Of a DNA stretch of 64,000 nucleotides, positions 45,881 through 58,137 are shown piece by piece; position 1 is the first letter of the stretch; the number at the start of each line of letters is the position of its first letter. The notes under the pieces were generated by a model. It was not told the DNA's origin, did no database searches, and saw only the letters and a list, made by a program, of their open reading frames with translations. This stretch comes from Caenorhabditis remanei (Eukaryota; Nematoda; Chromadorea; Rhabditida; Rhabditidae). The stretch is taken from positions 8,616,587 to 8,680,586 of the forward strand of contig NC_071333.1 of assembly GCF_010183535.1 (NCBI RefSeq), in the 5' to 3' direction. Both the position numbers and the translations under genes were made by a program.

Positions 45881-48800
45881 ATTCGGTGTTCTGAAAAGGT
45901 AAAAAGTAAAGAGAGGTGCTGAGGAAGGAAAGGAACGAGAAGCTTGAACGAAAAAGTCAAAAATCAATCCAAGACTCTGTTCGGTCCGTCCAAGATTAGA
46001 AGAAAAAGGGTCGGGTGGTAGGAGTGGGGTCGACGGCAAAGGGAAGGGCCGTGTGCAACGAGTGAACACCGAGGCGAAAAGGGGGGCAATGAGGGGAGGG
46101 CCCAGATTGCCCCTGTGGGCGGAGCCTAAATCAAACCGTACGAAATAGTAAATGTTCGATGGAGAGTCAACAATGAGGGTATTGGCACCTGGTATGTTTC
46201 CAAATTCTAACGCTTTTCGAAAATGAAGAGAAGACGAAGCAGAGAAAGGGGTTGAAACAAAAAAACTAAGAACGAGAGATGAGGGAAATCGAAGGGAAAT
46301 AGACAAGAGAAAAGATTTGAGAGAATCAAAACATAGTAGAGAATTGTTGAAAAGAGTTTTGATTGATTCTGCTTGAAACTTTTTGTCTGGGAAAGTCTTT
46401 TCAAAAAACTGAGAAAAAGACGACAGATGTGCTCCAACATGTTCACTTTAGTACAAGAATTATCATGCTTGATTAGATGGAAAGTGGTGTAGCGGAAAAA
46501 TGAAGACATGGAACGACTGCAGGGATCATGAAAAAGTATAACGAGAAACGGATGGGCGCCCGGGACTGATTTGAATATTCAAAACAGTTGAAGACCGGAC
46601 CGATTACGGGCCCTTGTATGCAGTGCGCATTTTGATTTGTAACATCATGCCTGTCTGAACAAAAGCAGCAGAATAAACATTTTCTCAATAGGTGGTCAGT
46701 TGCGCAAAAACATGCCGAAAAAAAGAGATGACGAGGAGATAAGTTCTCTCCTCGTACTCGCCACAAAGACAAATTAGAGCAATCGAGCATTCTTCTAAGA
46801 TGAACGACTAAGATAGCATACTGGTGCATATTGGCGGTAAAAAACAATTAACTCCACCTTCTATTTAGTCACCTCATCTATCAAAGATGACAACGTAGGA
46901 ATAATGAGTCAAATCTTCGGTAAGCACATGACTCAAGACCCTAGAGGGCTATGCTGTTGTTTCTTCCGGAAATGACTATGCAATTGCTTCAACCCCCTCT
47001 TTTTGGATGATATTTCAAACTTTTCTTTTTCAGTTCACACTTTTCTCTTTTTGTACTCTTCCCCACACGAAGATGAGAAAGTTGGCTCGATGATTGACTT
47101 TTTGATTTGCGAAGTGTAATATTTACAACTGTAATATTGTCTGATGTACTCTAGAATAATAGACCAAAGCAGACATCGAACGAGATTTACAACCACCTCA
47201 CACCTTCTGGTGCACGGCACCATCAAAAAGAGGCCCTAAAAGCAACATGTGTGTAGCTGTCAACACGTCGTCTAACTCGGGTCAGCAGATGGACTTGAGT
47301 CGGCATAATTGAGTCCGCGAAAAAGATACTGTCGGCTTCTTCCTAACTTGCCTCGCTCGGTTTTATGACCCCGTTTGTCCGAGCCCCCGTTTTTGTCTTA
47401 TTATATACAAATCAACTCGCGCGAGCTTCTTCTTTTTCTGCGGCCGCTTTTTTCCCGACTCTGAGATCACGGGAAGGAATGAGAAAGAGAAACTGAATCC
47501 ACAGTGACTGTACGAGTAGAAGCCCAATATGGTGACCCCATTACTATTCAAAATCTGATAATAAGAAAAAGCAGAGGATGATGATTAGGGAATGAAAAAG
47601 GTACCGTAGTACAGAGATTGGACTTTGGAATATGACCTTTACAAGATTTGAATGTCAGATTTAAATGAGTGAGATAATGGATAGAAGAGTTGTTGATCAC
47701 TGCTGAGCACAATAGGTAATTCAAATTTGAGTTATGGTCATTACAAAAGTGGTCGATGAGCTTGGGAAATGCGCCGATTTTTGAATTCAAAACGGATGAG
47801 CGCGAAAAACAGGTAAACAGGGCGTTGAGAGTTGATACAGGTAAGGGACTCGGTGAGAATATTGTGATCATTCCAGTAAAAATCAAAATACTGGTACCTT
47901 TGAAACTGCAGAACAATCTCGTTAGATTACTTACTTATAAATAACTAAGAAATCTTAAGAGTGGTAAATCTTAGAAAAACTAACAGGACCATGAGTTAAA
48001 AATATGGAATACAATATAATTATAGTAATTAGAAAGATGTATACGAGCATAATTAGGCAAAAGGCGGTCATAGAATATAGTTCTTACCGTTCGAAGATGC
48101 GCCTCGACAAGGTAATACCGACTGAAGATGTTCAGATACACCTCCCTCCTCCCCTAACAATGCCAACGTTCTCGAGATGGCATAATTGTCGTCGAGAACG
48201 GTAATCCTGGGAATCTGTGAGACATACGGAAGGGGATAAAAGAGATTGAATACGTTAGGTGGTGACACAAGAAAGGAGGCTGAAGGAAAGGGTGAGCAGG
48301 TGTACATTTGACTGACACGAGGGGCTCCAACCTGTGACTGCTGGTCGACTTTCATTTCTCTCTTTTTTTGAACGAAGCCTCACGAAAAGCAGTTAGAATG
48401 AGAAACGATCGTCTCAGTTCATTGTTCTGACACCTTTGCGCGAAATTGGTCGGATTAGAAAAAGTGTCCGGCAGGGAGAAGAACGTATTGGAGATGAAAC
48501 GAACGTGCTAATTAAATGAACGATGAGGACGACAATTGGACTGGCGTTTGCCATCCATTAAACCAGGATTACCTGGCTTAACGTTCTCGAATTGCTTGAT
48601 TTCAGGGACGCCTTGGTGTAGAGAACAAGCGTAATTGTACTACATATACATCAGGTTGGAACCTGGGGGGACACCGAACAAAAAATGAAAAAATTGAAGC
48701 CTATTGTTCTAATTCTGCATTTACACCTAGTAGTCGTACACTTCTTATTGTTCCGTTCTGAAAACGGGCCACCGGATCTCTCCGCGCGCGCGGAAGGAAA

Positions 48801-51800
48801 AAATAGTTTTTTTTTTCAAAATCTTTGTCAACATTGGAGAATTGAGTCATTGTCTATCTGAAAGAAGCAGCTGAACTTGTTTCGCAATAATTTTTAATCA
48901 AGCACTAACAAGATTTTGTTATTTTTCAAAGTTTTTTTCTAAATTCAAAAAAAGATTTCAGCGACATTGGAAACTGGGAGATAACGAAGATCTATTTCAA
49001 AATTTTGTACTTTCTTCTCTAGAAATCAAACCATGAAGACACATAACATTTTTGGACCTCCTCAATTCATTCATCATGAAATTTCCATACATGAACTAAC
49101 CGGCAGATCGTAAACCATCTGAATGAATACAGATTTCCTTATGTAATCTATATGTATTATGCAATACTTTTGATGCGACGATTGGTAAGAATGGCACAGT
49201 GTGCAGCTGCTTCTCCGTATTGGGAGGCAGATGCTTGTAACGACATAGCCGTTGAAGAGATGAGATGGATAGGAAAACGGGGAGGAGAAGAGGGTACACG
49301 ATTCCATCACATATCATCAATTTGAGAAGGAAGAGTCAAGAAAAGGACGTGAGCATGGAACAAGACGGACGACAATCAGATTTGGATTTCTCGTAAATTT
49401 CGAGTAAAAAATGAGATGAGAAGGACACGCTGCCGCAGAAAAAAAGGGGAAGAGCGAAAAAGTTGAGAAGTTGGGTAGGGTCAAGCAAAAGAAGGAAAGC
49501 CCTGTTGACCAAACACATGAAGTGAAGAGGGAGGGAAGAAGAGCAAAGATGGTCCTATAAGGTCGGCTCAGCCTCATAAAGTTGCGTCACTGTACCTGTG
49601 GGCAGGTGTGTGGAGCAAACGAGGAGGCAACGATTGGAAGATAAGCCTAATGACTGGGTGTTCTATGCGGGTGCCTGTCGACAATTACAATTCTCGTCTT
49701 CTCCTTAATTTTCGACGCAATGAGGGAATGATGATGAAAAGAGAATGGATGACGAGAGCTAATCAGAAATGGACATGCGATACGTTACGGTTCTATTGAA
49801 GGGGTGGGATGGAAAAGATGGCATGCAACGTTCGATCTACTCTAATAAAGCTAGCCGTCGGGACCAAGAAACACGGAGGCCAATATTCAATCTGCATAAT
49901 AAATAAGCGATCCGTACAAACAAAGACGCTTCCTCTCCTTTCCTTTTCTTCTTCCGTTGTCCCAACGGACCATTCGGATGAGACGACAGATACAAGGATG
50001 CCGGCTCCCACGGGGGAATCCGGATTGGGTGTCTCAATGAATTTTGCATATAAATAGAAAAGAGCCCGTATTGAAAACGAGGTCGGACCTCTTCTCATCT
50101 TATCTATCACTGAGTTGTCGAAAGTATGTCAACAGAGAGTGTTGCCAATTTTCGCCTTGTGTTGACACCTTATTATAAGCGAACAATGGGTGAAAGGGGC
50201 TAAGTGAAGATTCTAAATGAAATATGAAGAGGAAGAACATATCTACTGAGCTGAACAGAATTATTGACGTGAGATTCTATTTCGGGGCTATTTGTTTGGA
50301 TATTGGATTGGCGAATAAAGTGAAAATAAAGCAAAGCATGGGGTGAAAAACGGAAGTTTCAATGCTTAAAATGCTGGAGTTTCCCAATTTTTAATAGGTT
50401 TGCGTTTCCCACTCATAAAAATATTATGATAGACACGTTTTGCCAGCTGATCGAATGACTCAAAGTACTAAAATAGAACAGTTTCAGATCTATAGTACAA
50501 AATGTGGATGCGACTGCTATGAAAAAGTGGAAGACGTCATTTCCAAACCATATGAATAGTTTTTTTTTTCTTATTTCGGGCTTGAACGTATACATATGAG
50601 TCGTCAAAACATTTTGATCATCGTACACCTTTGAAGTGTTGTTGCATGAGGGAACGTGACGAATCCTCCTTTTTTGGATTTGTGCCAAGAAAAAATGTTG
50701 TTTACACTAGAGAAGAGTAGAAAACACCTTGCGCATCTTGAACAATAAACAATGTTCCTATCTTCTTTTTTTTTTGGTTGGCCCCAAATACAAACGGATT
50801 GAATATCAAAATATTCAAGTAGAACAACAAGTTTTTCAAATTAAATGACCTTGTTTAATATGAGAGATTAGGCGATTTATTTGCTCTAATATGAACTTTA
50901 GAGAAAAAATCAACCGAAAATAAACGATAGAGACAGAAAGCAAAAGGGTAAGCTGGTTGACCAGTGGTCAGCCTTGAAAGGGAAGTAAGACATTGAATAA
51001 AGGACAAATTTTCATACTCAGGACTACGGTAAAAGAAGAACACGAAAAGCGTAACATAGAATAGTAACGTTCTGTCTTTCTAGCCTTGAAAAATACACTT
51101 TTAACGTAAACGTCTTACCTTAAAGTTCGCTGATAACCAACCGAGACTCTAAAAAATGGGTGCGTCGAATAGTGCTTTCGATTTCGATTTCGATTATAAA
51201 TGTGTGCTTTCCTCTAAGTTTTCAACAGCAGTTCGTGTCGTTCTGAAAATTTGAAATAGTTTTTATGCAACATTTTTGGTGAACAAATGAAACGGAGCGG
51301 AAAACTTCAAAAGGGAGTGTCCTCCTTCAATGACCCGACAGAAAAGCGATGAGTATCAGTTGACAGAGTAATTTACGATAATGTACACATCCTCTGAACC
51401 TTTTTTGAAACTGAGAAAATGAAGAGGAAAAGAAATGAAGCTAAAGAAGGAATAGTAAAGTGGAAAAGAGGGGAAGTGTCAGTGGCATACCTCATAAATA
51501 TTATCAAGGAGGTATCGGAATAAGCGAAACAAAAAACGGTTATCAGTGAGATAGTACGCGGCAAATGCAACCTGGAAAAGTATTTTGCCTCTTCTTTTTC
51601 GTCGCACCCCTCACCATTATCTCCTGGCGTAGCATTGATAACAACATAATGGCTTGGCCAAAAAAACACAGTTTTCGTATTTCTTGTCATTTACCATTTG
51701 GATGAAATATACCTAAGAGTGTGTATGAGGATGGAGGGTAAAAGAGAAGAATGGTCGTGGAAGGTAAACAGAAAGCTTTCATAAAGTTTTTTTTACTGCC

Positions 51801-54800
51801 TTGCGCATATAAGTCACTGTTGGTACCCGCTATTGTAACTTTTTTGCACCTTCTCTCGCCTTGAAAAGTTAATGTCTCTGCACATATTTCAAAAAAAAAG
51901 TACCAAATCTGAAGGAAAAAGGAAAGTTGAAAAGCGGTGACTTTCAAAGAGACGCTCCCATGAAATATAACTCCATTATAATTAAAATTCAGAAAAAGAA
52001 AGGGAATGCATGGGAGTCTGTGCCTTTTTTATGATGTGTACTAAAATGAAACTCAATGAGTTTTGGTTTGAAATTTCCTTCGAAGATAAAGTTGTACGCG
52101 GGGAAATCGTTCATTTGCCATTTTGCTTCACGGTTTGTTGGGTAATAAAAAACACCATTCTTAGATGATCAAATTGAAATCAAAACCAATCAACAATTTC
52201 ATTAGAACCACCGATGCCGTAAAATGCAATGATGTTCTTTAAGCCGTGTTGTTGCCAAACCCAAATTATCCAACCAAACAGAAAAAAACAGGGCGTTACT
52301 CGTTAGTTCCCTTATTCGTGTATTTGTATACCCACCCTAATTACTCGACAATTGAAATCAAATATCGAGAGGGAGGTGAGGGCACGAGTAACTGATAAAG
52401 GTCAAATGCACATTAAAGTCGACGCTTGCAAAAAAGTAAGGCAATGTCGTGAAGAATGGTGGAGGGTTAGTGCGAGAATGGGTAGAGAATGAATGGTGAC
52501 TCAGGAACGGCAAGGACAACGAAAGGGGTCGTATTTGAATGGAAAACCTTGTTCTGTACTAGATTTTGAGTAGTAAGAGAACAAGATGAACAAGTGAAAA
52601 TAGAAATTGAAATTGAAAACTGTATCTGTTCACATTTCCATATTTAAATTCAGTCAAAATTTTCTAGTTTTCGAGTTCTCACTTCCAGTTTTGGAAATTT
52701 ATACGAATTATGTACTATATGATTCAATAGAGACCGTTGCTAGATTTCTCCACTGATTTTTCCAAGGTCAGTTTTTGAACAAAAAGATAGCATGATACAC
52801 GGATCTTGTTTTTTTGCCAAGAAATAGGAGAATGAGAAGAACGACCTTCCAATACAAAAAAAGCGAGAAAAAAAGAGAGGACCAAGCCAATTTGACCAAA
52901 TGTCTCACTATTATATGATCCGATCCGACTCCAATAATGAGAATAATAATTGTAGTGTATCAAATGAATAGGGGGAGAGCGATTTGAAAAGAAGAAAAAA
53001 GATAGAAAATTGGAAAATAGCCACTGGTCACACTGGTGGTCCAAATCGGCCACATGAGGCTCGGCCTCCTCTCCTTCTTAGTCTGAAAAGCTCACTAATC
53101 ATTTATGAAGAAAATAAATACGCTATAATTGGTTGAACCTATACACAAGAAATATGTTTTATTCCAGATAGAATTTCGGCAGAATATAGTATCTCTTGAA
53201 ACAAAAATATGAGTCTATCCCAATCGGGAACTCCTGTGTACACTACATAGAACCTGTTGAGAAAACAAGGTGAGAAGTGGAAATGCATGCGAGAGGTGTC
53301 CGGTTTCGAAACCGATTGAATTATACTAATGGATTGGAGGAAGAAGCAAAAGATGAGAACAGAAACATGTACAGAAGCAAAGAATGAAACATACAGCTCA
53401 AGGGAAAAGACTCTCCCGTCAACGTTGACATGGTCAATGCACGTTAAGTCGAATGACAAATATGAATACCATGGTTACTAGGGCCAACGAATTGAACGTT
53501 TGTTCGGGTTAGGTCACAGTTGGAATGTTTCTCAACAAGCGTTTTATAGATGTTGATATCTGGATTGAAACCTCAAACACAATGAAAGAAGATTTGAAAG
53601 TGAAAAGCTGATGAGGAAAAGTTTGAACTGCAAAATAAACAAGGATTCAGGATTTATGAGTAGGAACGACGACCCGGTAAACACAACGAATTCCGAACGA
53701 TCTACAGTACTGGTAGTCCTGCGCTTTTTACGATATAATATGGTGTTGGCGGTTTCCCAAATCGCTACAAACTGCCATAATGTCTAGCGGAGGCCGTTGA
53801 AAAGGGCCCTTGAAAAAAACCCTGACAGTAAAACAGGATTTTGTGAGAAACCGCACCGAAAGATATTCTGAACGCAAAAGAAAAAAGCGTCAACAGTATT
53901 GAATGTCTGTCAAAGCTAGCAAAAGGTAAAAAAGTATGAGGAGGAGGAGGCAATCGGGAGAGGTGACCCTTATGCACTTATGAAGGCAGATAGGTAAATC
54001 ATAATATTATGGGGGAGAGAGGAAGACCCGAGTATTGTATTGCGCAACACGCGCACACACATAAAGATTGACTGGAGACTCAGACGTATCTCTATCAGCT
54101 ATGCCACCTCAATGGTTTATGACTTGTCCAGTTAGATGCGCAAGAAGATAAAAGAAGAGTAAATGAGGAAGAAGAGCCAATAGGCCACTTCTACTTTCTA
54201 TTTATTTACAACATTTATGATCTGCTCAATTATATTATAATAAGAAGATGTGAAGAGTCGAGTGAAGTTCACCTTTTACTCTAAAAAACGGAATATATAT
54301 AAGAGAGAAATGGGTTAACTTCAACTTTGGATATGCAATACGCGGACACATGCAAGATATTAGACACGCGCCAACGGAACCAATGGTATGTTATCAATCT
54401 GTTGTGATTCCAATCGGAAATGACAGTTTACTTGAAAACGGTAAATATTCCGATTAGAAGTGTGATTTCTCGCACTGAAATCGAAACATTGACGAAAATA
54501 GGAAGCAGGATTGAAATTCTAATTTGAAGTTGAATTCAAAATGACAAGAACAAAAAGATAGGAGGAATTTGTGAAGTTGACAACAAAAGAGAACGTGTGG
54601 GCACCAGAAGTGTGAAATTGAATCTTTGTGTTAGAAGAAGAAGAAGAGGAGAAAAGAGGAAGCTAGATGAGCATGCACGTCCTGAATACCAATCATCCCG
54701 AAATGCTCACCCAACTAGTATATTAGATCATCCGGAGCTAGAGAACAAGGACCAAAGCAACTCATGACAATGAAGGTTTATTCCAAAACAGAGGAGAAAT

Positions 54801-54986
54801 CTCGGAGAGAAAAGAAAATGAGGAACGGAACGGGAGGAGGATGAAAAATAAATGAGTGCGACCAATAGGCCAACCAAATTCAGGATACAAGAAAAAGCCG
54901 TTGAGATTTTATTGGGTGTGGTCGAATTCAAACATTTTTCTCATAGCAAATTGAATACTTTATCCAATTTTGATTAGTCACGGATC
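45881..54986. other. Gene-poor region upstream of dgn-1, plus strand purine-rich
   Basis: About 9 kb without a supportable gene. The minus strand (the dgn-1 sense strand) is pyrimidine-rich through much of it, producing many short Ser/Phe/Leu-rich frames. The minus-strand frame is open for about 142 codons immediately upstream of the dgn-1 ATG (45881-46306). Likely contents are the dgn-1 control region and perhaps an outron. I see no transposon, RNA gene or array here. Confidence 0.5.
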
Positions 54987-55475
54987 TCAAATATATGAGA
55001 ACATCTTGAATATATGCCCAAGTTTAATATCTACCATTCCTGCAACAAACACGTAGAAATGTTGCAGAACATAACGGATATAATCCTTTTGTCCTAGTTT
55101 TTTCAAGACAATGCACCCTTCCATTAAATTGGTGCAGCTGTGTATGCTACCCAATGAATAGCAGAATTTACAGCTTCCCTTTTCAAAGAATAAGATATCA
55201 TCACCATCTAAAGTGTCTGCAGAATGAAAAGAAAATTGAAAAGAGGCCAGTGATTTATAAGTCTCCTCTTCTGTTTCTTGCCCTTCCATGACCACCAATT
55301 TTGCAGGTGTTATGGATCCAGGTGTATGAGACGTCTGTCGGTCTGTTCGGATTTGCGACCTTGGTACAGACAACAACGACTCTTGCATGATGTCTGTTGC
55401 GCGAAACATTCCAATTTTGATGGAAAAAAGCGTGAAAACGTCCGTGTGTCCTCCGCTCATCGGCCGCCAGTTCAA
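54987..55475 (-). CDS. Candidate coding exon or small gene (open for 162 codons), unknown
   Basis: The frame from 55475 is open to 54987. Its last part, after TTCATTCTGCAG at about 55217, reads DTLDGDDILFFEKGSCKFC.., then GCIVLKKLGQKDYIRYVLQHFYVFV, which looks more protein-like than neighbouring frames. It may be the last exon (54987-55216) of an unrecognised minus-strand gene. Length alone is not decisive in AT-rich DNA. No domain is recognised. Confidence 0.3.
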   Translation of the reverse strand: MNWRPMSGGHTDVFTLFSIKIGMFRATDIMQESLLSVPRSQIRTDRQTSHTPGSITPAKLVVMEGQETEEETYKSLASFQFSFHSADTLDGDDILFFEKGSCKFCYSLGSIHSCTNLMEGCIVLKKLGQKDYIRYVLQHFYVFVAGMVDIKLGHIFKMFSYI

Positions 55476-55985
55476 AAGTTAATCTATGGCAGCGAAGCGC
55501 GTTGAAATAAAAAAGACAAGAGTCCGATGCGGAAGAGAGGCCACAAAGGAAAAAAGCGAACACTTTAATTAAATCTCAAGGTATGTTCCATCAAGTCTTT
55601 TACTCTCATGGGACATATATGTGTGTTCACATGGATGAACCGCAAAAAGACCGGGTCGAACAAATAAAATGTGGATTAGCCCGATGTTTGAAGATAGATG
55701 GCTTGTCGGAAAAAGAGGACCTTATTGGAAGGGCGGAAGGAGGGCATAATGTTGTTTAGGTTGCGGATGAGCACCCGAAACGACAAAGCATGTTCGCTTG
55801 GGTGAACGGACAGAAAAATGTCTTTGCGGCAAGTTGAACTACTAAATTAGCGGATGCCATAATGAAGAGCAACATGTGGATGCGCTAAATTGGAAAGCTT
55901 GTGTCTAGATACAAGGACTTAAAGAATGTGGAGGGTTTGTTGGGAAATTTTTTATATATACAAGTCTTGCATGACGGTAACACAA

Positions 55986-56504
55986 TTAAGATACTATTAA
56001 ATATTCACACACAATGAAACATATATTGAGAACTGCATTCTTCTGCGGACTCTCAGTTTTCAAAAAAGAAATTTGCGGTGCTATAATGAGTTTCTCAAAT
56101 GGGATTTCAACATCGAGATGCTTCAATGTCGTTAAACCAAGAAAAGCCTCAAATAGCCGTACCCTTTCTCTGAATTTATGGTGTTCTTTCCAAATTACGA
56201 AACCAGACTCAAACACCCGGTTATTCCCAAAAGTGTTCAAAGGGTCAAGAGAATCATAAAATAGAAAAGGTTCGAGTTTTCGAAATGAGAATGTGTGGGG
56301 TCCACACCGAATCGGGTAATAAATGCAAAGTGCAACCGACACAACAACGACCTCCCACAAAATTGAACGGTGTTTTGAAAGAGAATGGAAAGGGAAGAAG
56401 AATTGAGAAATGAGAAACGGCCACCCATGGAGAAGGTGCATGTCCCATTGCGGGTTGATTTTGAAATTGGCATTTGAAAAGAAAACAATGGTGTATAAAT
56501 ACAT
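55986..56504 (-). CDS. Candidate coding exon or small gene (open for 172 codons), unknown
   Basis: The frame is open from 56504 to 55986. The second half (KLEPFLFYDSLDPLNTF.., KFRERVRLFEAFLGLTTLKHL..) resembles real protein, with mixed charged and hydrophobic residues. The first half is Phe/His-rich and weaker. It lies about 500 bp upstream of the candidate at 54987-55475 on the same strand, so the two could be parts of one gene. No splice path joining them was established. Confidence 0.28.
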   Translation of the reverse strand: MYLYTIVFFSNANFKINPQWDMHLLHGWPFLISQFFFPFHSLSKHRSILWEVVVVSVALCIYYPIRCGPHTFSFRKLEPFLFYDSLDPLNTFGNNRVFESGFVIWKEHHKFRERVRLFEAFLGLTTLKHLDVEIPFEKLIIAPQISFLKTESPQKNAVLNICFIVCEYLIVS

Positions 56505-56834
56505 GAGGGAGAATTTTGAGGTAAGAGTGCAATGTTTCTAGAAGAACAGCTGTTGGAGAAAAAGTGAGCAACAAAAGAGGTTTGTTGATGAACTTCATGA
56601 TGTACTAAAAATCAAAGACAAGCATTTTCAAAAACAGAAAAATGTTCACAATCGGATACTGTCAAACATTAGTTTCTCTTACCGTAGTAAGTAGTAAACG
56701 GTTTCAACTAGGAACGGCTGTGATTATATAATATATTGACAACACTTGTTCTGATAGTTTTCAATTTCACTGTCTTCGAGAATTTTTTATTTATTTTTGA
56801 TTCGATTAAAGGGATATCGATACCTAGCATCTTA

Positions 56835-57981
56835 CAGTAGCGAGCATAAGTGAGTACCCCTAGGTACTTTTATGTGTAACTCAGCTGAATCATGTCCGTT
56901 TTGCCTAAACTTTTTTTTTGAAAGGAAGCCAAAATATTCAGCAATACGAATATATGTTTTTTGAAAAACTTCCATCACTGATTTTTTCGATAATCGATGT
57001 TTCCTGATCTTGATTTGAAAATCCGAAGAAAAACTTTTTATTTTTCTTTTGGAGATATTGAGTTTTTGATGTCAAAATGATGGAACATGTTCAAATAAAC
57101 AAAAAAATATGTTGAATTGGCTTCTTAACTCCTGAGCATCGTGCTAGAGCTCCAGAAGTCAAAAGTAGTGCATTCGAAAAAATTTTCATAACTCCCCAAA
57201 AAAGGTTTCAAATTAGCCAATATATGCACCAAAAGACGTGTCTTGAGTTTTTCTACAAACCAACATCAAAAAACTACAGATTAAGAAAAAATAATTTTTC
57301 TAATTTTTTCACTAAAATTTTTTTTTAATTCCTATTTTTTCTCAATTTCTGGTATTTTCTGGATGAAAAACAAACATAACTTTCAAAAACTGCATGCAAG
57401 ATGCTTTATCACACATAATAAAACACATTTATGTGTTCCTTGTTCGTGTTTTAGTCAGAAAATACCAGAAATTGAGAAAAAATAGGAATTTAAAAAAAAT
57501 TTTAGTGAAAAAATTAGAAAAAAAATTTTTTCTTAATCTGTAATTTTTTGGTGTTGATTTGTAGAAAAACTCAAGACACGTCTTTTGGTGAATGTTGCGG
57601 CTAATTTGAAGCTTTTTTTGAGGAGTTATGATGATTTTTTCGAATGCACTACATTTGACTTCTGGAGCTCTAGCACGATGCTCAGGAGTTGAGAAACTAT
57701 TCCAACATAATTTTTTGTTTATTTGAACATGTTCCATCATTTTGACATCAAAAACTCGATAACTCCAAGAGAAAAATAAAAAGTTTTTTTTCGGATTTTC
57801 AAATCAAGATCAGGAAACATCGATTATCGAAAAAATCAGTGATGGAAGTTTTTCAAAAAACATATTTTCGTATTGCTGAATATTTTGGCTTTTTTTCAAA
57901 AAAAAGTTTAGGCAAAACGGACATGATTCAGCTGAGTTACACATAAAAGTACCTAGGGGTACTCACTTATGCTCGCTACTG
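56835..57981. mobile_element. Palindromic non-autonomous DNA transposon (Tc1/mariner-like), TA-flanked
   Basis: The left end CAGTAGCGAGCATAAGTGAG (from 56835) is repeated as its reverse complement at the right end (to 57981). The two arms, about 526 and 525 bp (56835-57360 and 57457-57981), are complementary almost throughout, leaving a 96-bp centre. TA dinucleotides at 56833-56834 and 57982-57983 fit the Tc1/mariner target duplication. No transposase is encoded; open frames inside (for example 57429-57740) are shadows of the arms. Transcribed, it would fold into a very long hairpin. Confidence 0.85.
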
Positions 57982-58137
57982 TATATCCGAAGTACCATAT
58001 ACATAAAAAACTGTAGACGTTGAAACCATATTTGAAGTTCAGCTTGTTAACTACTTTCCGCTATCGTTACTGTTTTCGTGCACATAGAAAACTTTTTACA
58101 GCCAGAAATAAACATTATCCTTTACCAGTCGGTTTAC

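Noticed and set aside
45881..46306. In-frame extension of dgn-1 by ~142 codons
   Set aside because: CTTTTCAG before the MRLPFL start fits trans-splicing and the shorter form begins with a proper signal peptide; the extension is Ser/Pro/Phe-rich as expected of the pyrimidine-rich strand.
57429..57740. 103-codon frame resembling a Lys/Phe-rich protein
   Set aside because: It is entirely inside the right arm of the palindromic transposon, with matching frames in the left arm.
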